Notes under the pieces: model-generated
Databases searched by the model: none
The model's input: only the letters and a program-made list of their open reading frames with translations
What the model was told of the DNA's origin: nothing
Part shown: in pieces, positions 1 through 6,000 of the stretch
Layout of the letters: every line of letters begins with the position of its first letter
How positions within the stretch are numbered: position 1 is the first letter of the stretch
Origin: Candidatus Zhuqueibacterota bacterium
Lineage (GTDB): Bacteria; KSB1; UBA2214
Assembly (NCBI GenBank): GCA_022706175.1
Contig: JAKJDB010000126.1
Span: 1 to 7,134 of the forward strand
Direction: 5' to 3'
DNA: 7,134 bases
Program-made: the position numbers and the translations under genes

Positions 1-732
1 GCCCGCTCCGGTCGCAGACCCGCCGCGGCCGCCGCCGCCGGGACCGGAGATAAGGTCTTGGCTGTTGACGCCGCTGGTGGTGGTGCGGCCTCCGCGCACG
101 CCCGCTGTTCCGGCCGCAGCGCCGCTGCTCCGGGTAGACCGGCCGCTTGCGGCCAACCGGTCGATGTTGTCAAACACCTGGTCAAAGGCCTGAGAGGCCT
201 GGCCTCCGCTGGCCACTACATCGCTTACCGTTTGATCCTGCGCCTGTCGGCTTCCGGTAGTAAGGATCGCCAGAAGCCCCTGACCGCTGACCTCGGCCTC
301 TGCTTGACGCACCGCGCCGCCGCCGGGTCCGGACGGCAGTCTCAGGGTGGAGCCGCCTCCCGCTGCGCCGCCAGAGGGTTGCTCTGCAGCGGAGGAGACG
401 CCGCCGCTCCGCTCCACTGCGCTCCGGCCTCCTGCGGCCGGGCGTCGCGCGGCGAGCGGCGCCCTTTTCTTCTGCACATCCACAGGCAGGTTCTCGATCA
501 TTCGATTGGCGATGCGCACCGTCTGCTCCTCCCGGTCCAACACCAGCCGGGCGTAGCGGTCCTGAATGGTGCGGATCGTGCTGTCAGACACGCTCACCGG
601 CGGCGGGTTGAACAGAAAATAGAGGACAAACGCCACATGCAGAACAAACGAGGCCGTCAGAATGAGCAGAAACTCGCGATCCAGTTCCTCGAACGGCTTT
701 CGATAATATTTTTCCGGTAAAACAGCGACCGT
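1..732 (-). CDS. TonB/AgmX-like energy transducer, N-terminal part (C-terminus beyond left edge)
   Basis: The frame stays open from 732 to the window edge, giving 244 visible residues and no stop. Seen: a short cytoplasmic start (KYYRKPFEELDREF, about residues 8-21), one transmembrane helix (about 22-41, LLILTASFVLHVAFVLYFLF), a Pro-Pro-Pro exit at 43-45, and a charged helical stretch (about 46-90). The rest is a Gly/Ser/Ala-rich periplasmic linker containing a hydrophobic patch, GLLAILTTGS, at 152-161. The helix carries S-x-x-x-H (S28, H32), the spacing of Ser16 and His20 in E. coli TonB, which are needed for coupling to ExbB/ExbD. It follows one exbB and two exbD genes, so it is probably the moving arm of that motor. 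The linker is glycine-rich rather than the Pro-rich EP/KP type of TonB, which recalls AgmX/GltJ-type transducers; the diagnostic C-terminal domain lies outside the window. No ATG, GTG or TTG exists in frame before the helix. An upstream in-frame TGA (751-753) limits the start, and ACG at 730-732 is chosen because of its ribosome binding site. A TolA-like protein is the main alternative. Confidence 0.85.
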
Positions 733-738
733 AAAAAA

Positions 739-744
739 CTCCTC
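739..744 (-). promoter_or_regulatory. Strong ribosome binding site supporting an ACG start
   Basis: On the minus strand GAGGAG is followed by exactly six T residues and then ACG at 732-730. The spacing is ideal for initiation, and nothing else nearby could serve as a start in the transducer frame. The codon is one transition away from ATG. Either ACG is a real, inefficient start that lowers transducer output, or there is a base error or a mutation here. A one-base error in the T run would instead join the frame to GTG codons upstream. Confidence 0.6.
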
Positions 745-795
745 GGTTAATCACTCTCAGGCGCTCAGGTCGAGCGGCAGCCCTCTTGGGCACGA

Positions 796-818
796 AGCGT
801 CGGACAAACCGAGACGCT
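796..818 (-). other. Hairpin in the gap between the second exbD and the transducer gene
   Basis: AGCGTC (818-813) and its complement GACGCT (801-796) form a 6-bp GC-rich stem around an 11-base loop, starting on the last base of the second exbD stop codon. No T tract follows, so it does not look like an intrinsic terminator. It could stabilise the upstream message or slow passage into the transducer gene. The rest of the 733-817 gap holds only the ribosome binding site. Function is inferred and chance occurrence is possible. Confidence 0.35.
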
Positions 819-1315
819 TATCCGCCTTTTTGATACACCACCAGGCGCATGTTGGGAAACTCGGAACGGCCGCAGGTGGCCATCACCTTGAGCAAGGTGG
901 TGAAGGGCAGCTTTTGATCGCCCTGAATGGTGACCTTGCCGGTGAACTTGATGCCATAGCTCTCTTCCATCTTTTTGGCCTCCTGCGCATACTTTTGCAG
1001 CGTCTCATACAACCGGGGGATCAACAGATCAGACTGGCTCGCCAGATTGCTCAACCGCTCCACCGGTTTTTCATTGACCAGGATCCACTCCTTGGACACG
1101 GTCACATCCAACGCCACTTCCGGCAGCTGTTCGCTGGTGGATTTGGGCAGGGTCAGGTCCTGAGAGGGATGGGTCAATTGGCCTTCGATGTTGTAGCTTT
1201 TAATCAAGAACACCAGGATGATGGTGAACATGTCCATCATGGAAGTGAGGTTCAACGCCACTTTGGTCTGACCGCCGGTGTTATGCCGCTTGATGCGTGA
1301 CGGTATAAAAGCCAT
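818..1315 (-). CDS. ExbD/TolR-family protein with the proton-site Asp (second exbD)
   Basis: The product has 165 residues, with a short basic cytoplasmic N-terminus (about 1-19), one transmembrane helix (about 22-42) and a periplasmic domain. The helix begins LNLTSMMDMFTIILVFLI. Asp28 sits where ExbD Asp25 and TolR Asp23 are found, the residue that carries protons in this motor family. The periplasmic part contains ILVNEKPVERL (about 77-87) and VTIQGDQKLPF followed by LLKVM (about 128-145), which matches the ExbD fold and probably dimerises and contacts peptidoglycan or the transducer. A basic and acidic helical stretch near 100-120 makes it slightly longer than E. coli ExbD (141 aa). ATG at 1315 is chosen because it begins the basic tail and lies 20 bases after the preceding stop; an AGGT about 7-8 bases upstream is a modest ribosome binding site. 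It is probably translated with the first exbD from one transcript. The family call is firm; the cargo is unknown. Confidence 0.92.
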   Translation of the reverse strand: MAFIPSRIKRHNTGGQTKVALNLTSMMDMFTIILVFLIKSYNIEGQLTHPSQDLTLPKSTSEQLPEVALDVTVSKEWILVNEKPVERLSNLASQSDLLIPRLYETLQKYAQEAKKMEESYGIKFTGKVTIQGDQKLPFTTLLKVMATCGRSEFPNMRLVVYQKGG

Positions 1316-1335
1316 AGGAAGTACCTAATCGATTT

Positions 1336-1872
1336 CTATAAAATTCCCGCGCTGATGACCACTTCAGGGAACAACTCATAACCGACATTGTTCACTTTGA
1401 TGCTGCGCGCCGCATCCATGGTACTGACCAGGGTCTGATAATCTATATTCATCTCGGCCTGGATGATGATCTTGCGGGTGTCCATCGGCGAAGTGACCAC
1501 GCGCTGCTTAAGCTCATACAGTTTACGATTCAGCGCGTCGAAATCATAGCGGCCGTCGGGCAGCAGGCCGATGGTGGGCCCGCCCGTGGCCGGATCCCGC
1601 AACACCGCTTGCGAGCTGGAGAGATAAAAACCCCGCGAGGTGATCGAAATGGTCAGATCCAGCCCCGGCTGCGCCTCTTTGTCCATCAGGGTCTGACTCA
1701 CCGGGCCTCCGGCGGCGCGGGGCAGATTCAATTCGATGACGCCGTATTTGACGAACTGGGTGGTGGACAGGAGAAGCGGTATCAACACCACCATCATGTT
1801 CATCACCGGAAACAGGTTGAGTTCCACCTGTTCCGTTTCCAGATGACGACGTTGAGAGGGTTTATAAGCCAT
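1336..1872 (-). CDS. ExbD/TolR-family protein lacking the transmembrane Asp (first exbD)
   Basis: The product has 178 residues: a cytoplasmic tail (1-18), one transmembrane helix (about 19-37) and a periplasmic domain. The segment LNLFPVMNMMVVLIPLLL aligns with the ExbD segment INVTPFIDVMLVLLIIFM and places Asn25 (codon AAC, 1800-1798) exactly where ExbD has its essential proton-carrying Asp25. A proline also interrupts the helix (VLIPLLL). After the helix comes VIELNLPRA (about 45-53), the usual ExbD exit motif, then an enlarged periplasmic region with a Gly/Pro-rich loop (about 91-107) and a KIIIQAEMNIDYQTLVSTMD core (about 134-153) typical of the family. ATG at 1872 is only two bases after the exbB stop (TAA, 1877-1875), and the upstream GGGA is weak. 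Translational coupling to exbB is therefore likely. It differs strongly from the second ExbD, so the pair probably has divided roles, one proton-conducting and one structural. The AAC codon is certain in this sequence; loss of conduction is inferred from E. coli ExbD work. Confidence 0.92.
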   Translation of the reverse strand: MAYKPSQRRHLETEQVELNLFPVMNMMVVLIPLLLSTTQFVKYGVIELNLPRAAGGPVSQTLMDKEAQPGLDLTISITSRGFYLSSSQAVLRDPATGGPTIGLLPDGRYDFDALNRKLYELKQRVVTSPMDTRKIIIQAEMNIDYQTLVSTMDAARSIKVNNVGYELFPEVVISAGIL

Positions 1873-1874
1873 GC

Positions 1875-2525
1875 TTAACGATTCCCGGTTAACAGGTTAA
1901 TCAGTTTCACCATGTGCTCGTCGATCTCATCGATGATCTTGCCGGTCCGGTTGGTCAGATAGGTGTAGGCGAAAATCGTCGGTATGGCGATGAACAATCC
2001 CACCAGCGTCGTGTTCATGGCCGTGGAGATGCCGGCCGCCAGCAGACGGGCTTTCTCCGATGCATCGATGCCCGGTGCGGATATCGAACGGAAGGCGATG
2101 ATCAGGCCGTAGATGGTGCCGAGCAGACCCAGCAAAGTGGCGATATTGGCCAGCATGGCCAGATAATTGGTGCGCGCCTGCAGCTTGGGAATGACTTCGA
2201 GCATGCCCTCATCCACGGCGTTCTGAATGGAGCGGAAATCCACCTGCTGTTTATTGACCACGGAGCGCAGCCCGCTGGCCACGACTTTGGGCAGCGCCCG
2301 GTCCTTGGCGCGCAGGCAGAGATCCAGAGCGTCTTCCAGCTTGCCGGCGGTGACCAGTTTCCGGATCTCTCCCATGAACTTTTCAGCATTGATGTCGCTG
2401 CGGCCGAGGATAAAAATCGCGCGTTCGATCGCGATCGCCACCGCGAACACCGCCGCAATCATCAACGCCCACATGTAAAGATAACCGGCAACGTCCGGAC
2501 TAAAGTTACGGAATATCTCAGCCAT
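1875..2525 (-). CDS. MotA/TolQ/ExbB-family proton channel protein
   Basis: The 216-residue product has the three-helix TolQ/ExbB layout. Helix 1 is at about 15-40 (YLYMWALMIAAVFAVAIAIE). A cytoplasmic domain spans about 41-120, with a family-typical ALDLCLRAKDRALPKVVASG segment (66-85). Helix 2 is at about 122-146 (ANIATLLGLLGTIYGLIIAF) and helix 3 at about 164-190 (GISTAMNTTLVGLFIAIPTI), followed by a charged amphipathic tail. T137 and T173 lie at the polar positions that line the ion path in ExbB (Thr148 and Thr181). T168 stands where ExbB has Glu176, a position that varies among paralogs. Such proteins form a pentamer around an ExbD dimer and use the proton gradient to drive it. An upstream TTG at 2546 is open in the same frame, but ATG at 2525 is preferred because GGGAGG lies five bases before it. 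The gene is followed two bases later by the first exbD. A role in TonB-type, Tol-type or Agl-type force generation fits; the sequence alone cannot choose. Confidence 0.95.
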   Translation of the reverse strand: MAEIFRNFSPDVAGYLYMWALMIAAVFAVAIAIERAIFILGRSDINAEKFMGEIRKLVTAGKLEDALDLCLRAKDRALPKVVASGLRSVVNKQQVDFRSIQNAVDEGMLEVIPKLQARTNYLAMLANIATLLGLLGTIYGLIIAFRSISAPGIDASEKARLLAAGISTAMNTTLVGLFIAIPTIFAYTYLTNRTGKIIDEIDEHMVKLINLLTGNR

Positions 2526-2530
2526 GGAAG

Positions 2531-2536
2531 CCTCCC
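2531..2536 (-). promoter_or_regulatory. Ribosome binding site that sets the exbB start
   Basis: GGGAGG on the minus strand sits five bases before ATG (2525-2523). It is among the strongest ribosome binding sites in the window, and it selects this ATG over the in-frame TTG at 2546, which lies upstream of the site itself. Confidence 0.75.
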
Positions 2537-2581
2537 AAAAAAGCAATAAAAAAATGCGTGCCGAACGAATAAAATAAAAAG

Positions 2582-2610
2582 AATATATTCTTATTTCTTT
2601 TCTTTAGCAA
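2582..2610 (-). promoter_or_regulatory. Possible sigma-70-type promoter for the exbB-exbD-exbD-transducer genes
   Basis: On the minus strand TTGCTA (2610-2605; four of six matches to TTGACA) is separated by exactly 17 bases from TATATT (2587-2582; five of six matches to TATAAT). A run of eight A residues (2620-2613) sits just upstream, like an UP element. Initiation near 2575 would give a leader of about 50 bases before the exbB ATG. The promoter lies in the Lys-rich end of the small gene, in the most AT-rich stretch of an otherwise GC-rich window. It could let the motor genes be expressed apart from the TPR gene. AT-rich DNA gives chance matches, so this is a candidate only. Confidence 0.35.
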
Positions 2611-2935
2611 GATTTTTTTTGGCCGTTTGCATGCGCGCCCCCTCTTCCTTTTCCCGAACCACCTCCTCGAGAAACACCGGCCGCTGTTTGAGCTCGGCAT
2701 CGAAGGAGCGCGTCAGAGGCGCCGCCTCGCCGACCTCTGGAGCCACCCGCTTGGGAATCAGGGTGACCGCCGGTTTTTCGATCACCGCTTCGATATGGAT
2801 GTCCTCCAGAGACACCTCCGTGACCGCGGTGGGCGGCGTCGATCCCCGGGTCGAGTCAACGACCGCAGGGGACGGTTCCTGGCTGCCGGCCATGGCCGCC
2901 AGAGTCATCATGAACAACATCACACAGTGTCGCAT
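2591..2935 (-). CDS. Small predicted secreted protein of unknown family
   Basis: I do not recognise this 114-residue protein as a named family. Seen: an N-terminal hydrophobic segment (about 4-16) ending in A-M-A, which looks like a Sec signal peptide cut after Ala16. Cys4 is not in a lipobox, so it is probably not a lipoprotein. A Pro/Ser/Thr-rich spacer follows (about 18-40). Next is a denser block with alternating hydrophobic residues, IHIEAVIEKPAVTLIPKRVA (47-66), then LTRSFDAELKQRP (74-86). The tail is highly charged and Lys/Glu-rich (about 90-114), probably helical. ATG at 2935 is preceded by GAGG at four bases, and an in-frame TGA just upstream rules out an earlier start. It lies between the TPR gene (91-base gap) and exbB (65-base gap) on the same strand, so it is probably a periplasmic accessory of the same complex. 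The coding status rests on the signal peptide, ribosome binding site, operon position and a clean stop; the function is unknown. Confidence 0.8.
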   Translation of the reverse strand: MRHCVMLFMMTLAAMAGSQEPSPAVVDSTRGSTPPTAVTEVSLEDIHIEAVIEKPAVTLIPKRVAPEVGEAAPLTRSFDAELKQRPVFLEEVVREKEEGARMQTAKKNLAKEKK

Positions 2936-2997
2936 CCTGCCTCAATCCTTGATCCAGTGCCCTGCGCCTTGCGGCTGCAGCGCGGGCCTTGTCTCCC

Positions 2998-3027
2998 ACC
3001 GGCGCCGGTCCGGCCAGGCGCACCGGT
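2998..3027 (-). other. GC-rich hairpin directly after the TPR gene stop codon
   Basis: Reading the minus strand, ACCGG-TG-CGCC (3027-3017) can pair with GGCGCCGGT (3006-2998) as a 5+4 bp stem with a two-base bulge and a 10-base loop. Its distal arm lies inside a perfect 12-base palindrome, ACCGGCGCCGGT (2998-3009). No T run follows, so it is not a classical terminator. It may protect the 3' end of the TPR message or partly uncouple the small gene. The rest of the 2936-3026 gap shows only the GAGG ribosome binding site of the small gene. Confidence 0.35.
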
Positions 3028-6000
3028 TACCGTTGTCTGGCGTGCATCGCGCTGGACCTCTCCCAGCCGGCGACCTGCCGCACCCGCAGCTCTACCTGAA
3101 AAGAGGGCGGCCGACCTTCACCCTTGACCACCTCCAGAGCAAGCAGATTCTGTCCGCTCACCAGACCATCGGTGAGCTCCACCTCCATCATTTTGTTCCC
3201 CTGCTCTGCGCCGTGGGTCTGCCGGATTAGCTCGCCGTTGAGATAGACACCTACGGCGTGAGCGGCCGGAAACGACACCCAGCCGCGGACCGGCAGACCG
3301 GCCACGGTAAAAAACTTGCGCAAAAACATGCGTGGAACCGGGATCAAACGCACCACCAGGGAATCGCTGGGATCACTGACCGGCTCCAGCAACCAGACGG
3401 CCCGGCGGTCCAGCGGATCCGCCGCGGCAACCCGGGACCATAGCGAGGCGTCGAAATCCGCACCGGCCCAACCGGCAAAAGAGGTGGACGCAGCTCGCCA
3501 GGTGGTGTCGCTGACGGTCAGCTGCTCCTCGACGTTAAGATTCATCGCCGTCGCATAGTTCTCCGGATCCACCGCCACCAGCAGAGTGAGAACATCTTTT
3601 GACGCCAGGCTGTTGACGGCGAACTCTTTGGACAGACCATAGCCGCGCTCCAGCACCTCTTTTTCTACATGACGCAGCGTCGACCGGTTGCTGTCAAATG
3701 TAAACAACGCCTCTTCAAAAATGGGATCCTCGGTCTGGCTGAAGCGGCGGCCGGCTAAAGCGGCGCGTTCCTTGGCGTCTGCTGCGACCAGCTCACAGCG
3801 ATCGGCGAACTGAACAACCCGCGACAGCAGGCTGTCCTGAAAGGCGGCGGTTGTAGTTTCCTCCACACGCCAACGGGGAAGAGTGAGCAAAGTCTGCCGA
3901 AAGCCCGCCAGGGCGCTGTCCATGATGGCCTGGGAAAAATCCACCATGTTGGACATGTCCTTGGCGTAGGCGGCCAGAACATCGAGCTGATCCTCCAGGG
4001 AGCGGCCGCTGTAGATCACATTGGAATAATTGATAAATTGATTCGAAAGCGTCGCCAGCCCTTCGATGGCCAGACGGCTGAAGCCTTTGGGAATGGCGCT
4101 GTGGGCGGCAAGCAGCTTTTGCCGGGACAGAGCGACCCAGGGCGAATCATAGCCCATGGAATCGGCAGAGAGAATGTTCGCCTGATGGCTGGCCAACGTC
4201 TGCTGCAGCAGCGGAATGGCGCCGATCTGAAGCAATTGCTTCTGATAGACCAGACGCTGAAGGTCATTAAGCCCTTTGGGAACCGGAGCGTTCTGCACCG
4301 CCAGGGCGGATTGATACCGCCATTCGCCCATATTGTAGTAAACCTCTGTCAGCCTCTCCTTTGAACGGTCGATCCATTTGTCGGCGATGCGCAGCAGGCT
4401 GTCCTGGGATACGGTGGCGGACACCTGAGCGCTGTCCGTGAGGCCTTTTATCAGATCCTGATAATAGCTCTCCTTCAACCTGGACAAACCCTTGATGGCG
4501 TTGCGAAACACCACGGCCGCGCGTTCAGAGAGAACCACGGCGGCGTCATTGATCTCCTTCTGAGCGACGATCCGGCGGTTGCTCTCCATCTCCGGCAGTT
4601 CCTGAGCAGCCCAGGTTTCAGCGAACCGTTGATAGGCGACGCCTACCAGGTGGGTGGCCTCATACACGCGGGGTGTGCCATAACCGGCACAGTTGCCCAG
4701 ACGGCGGACGATCTCGAGCAGCAGCTCCTTTTTCTGTTCTTTCGCCGCTGCCAGGTCAGCCGAAGGCAGACGGAAGGCAATGGCGTCAAACGCCTCGGTT
4801 TGAATCGCGGCGATGGCGAATTCGGACTCTGCGGCATAAAAATCGTTACGATCCAGGCCTTTGCGATGCAGAGTCTCGCTGAGGCCGGCGGCTTGCAGGA
4901 ATTCTTGCAGCGCTTTGCCCGACTGGCCCAGCTGATGATAATGGCGGCCGCGCAGATAAGCGGCCTCCACCGTGCGTGGGGATTCGGGAAATTTTTTGAT
5001 AAAAGCGGACAGCGCGTCGAGGGATTTCTCCTGCTCGTTCATCCGCTGATAATAGATTGCGATGTCAAACGCCGCATCATCGGCATATTCGTCGGTGGGA
5101 AAGCGCTGCAAAAACGAACGGTTGATCTTGATCGCGCTCTCCCAATCCTCTGATCGGGCGTAATAGAGTGCGGCGTTGTACAGCGCGTCGCGCGCTTTGA
5201 GAGTGTCCGTCTGTATCGAGGCCAGGCGTTCATAGGTCAGGGCGGCGTTGCGATAGTCGCGCAGTTCCACATAGTCAAAGGCCAGGTTGTTCTGCGCATC
5301 GAGCACATAGGCTGATTTGGGTTGGGTCGTCAACAAGACCCCGTAGGTTTCGATCGCTCGATTGTACTCGTTGGCCTTGTCGAATTCCAGCGCCGCGTTG
5401 AACAGCGCCAGGTCGGCGAACGTGCTGTTCGGCGCCTCGGTGACCACCCGGCGGTACTCGTTGCCCGCCTCCAGATGCTTATTGTCCTCTGCCAGCATCT
5501 CCGCCGCCAGATAGATGGATTCCGCCAGACGCCGGCGGGCCCGGGTTTTGGTCTCCTCAGACACATCGCTGTTGGCGATGCGGCGGGCGATGATCTCCGC
5601 GCTGCGGAAATCCGCTTTGCCGAAATAGCTCTCCATAATGGCGCTGCGAGCCTGGGCGAACTCTTCGCTGCCCGGGAAATGACGCAGCAGGGTATTGAAA
5701 TATTTCAAGGCCTCTTTGTACTGATGGCGATGATAATACAGCGCGCCGGCATTGGCGAGAAAAACCGGCGTCTCGGGATCGTGCGGGAACAGTTTGATAT
5801 AGTTGTCGTAGGCCTGAGCCAGCCGCTGCTCCTCGGTCGTGAGCTGGTGCGGCTCGAGCTTCATCCTTTCGCGGAACTTGACTCCCTGAGGATTTTTGGT
5901 CTCCTTTTGCAGATCCGCCAGCGAGACGGTCTGCTGCGCCGCTCGTTCGGCATCGGCGATCTCCTCCAGCGCCGCGTCGCGCGCCAGGGCCACGGCGTTG

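Noticed and set aside
19..41. CCG/GCC-rich run as a DNA repeat element
   Set aside because: It encodes a Gly-rich stretch of the transducer linker and is explained by codon choice.
58..720. 220-codon open frame on the plus strand
   Set aside because: It lies opposite the transducer gene. Its product is Ala/Arg/Cys-rich low-complexity sequence created by the GC-rich Gly/Ala linker, with no domain. The minus-strand frame has a membrane helix and fits the operon.
584..793. Minus-strand frame starting at GTG 793, overlapping the transducer start
   Set aside because: Its product is basic and Cys/Ser-rich with no family features. The overlapping frame gives a clear TonB-like N-terminus. It remains relevant only if the T run at 733-738 has an indel.
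830..1300. 156-codon plus-strand frame
   Set aside because: It is an antisense shadow of the second exbD, His/Gln/Gly-rich with no recognisable motif.
2526..2546. Seven-residue N-terminal extension of ExbB from TTG at 2546
   Set aside because: The strong ribosome binding site lies inside this extension and points to ATG at 2525, which also gives the usual ExbB N-terminus.
1914..2549. 211-codon plus-strand frame
   Set aside because: It is an antisense shadow of exbB, whose minus-strand product matches a well-known family along its whole length.
2579..2592. Perfect 14-base palindrome AAGAATATATTCTT followed on the minus strand by T-rich sequence, as a possible terminator
   Set aside because: The stem would be short and nearly all A/T with one G-C pair, too weak for an intrinsic terminator. 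The same bases fit better as part of the -10 region of the candidate promoter.
2619..3230. 203- and 166-codon plus-strand frames across the small gene and TPR gene end
   Set aside because: They cross the boundary of two minus-strand genes and have no ribosome site or domain. The minus-strand small gene has a signal peptide and a ribosome binding site.
4629..5153. 174-codon plus-strand frame
   Set aside because: It is antisense to the continuous TPR protein frame and has no family features.
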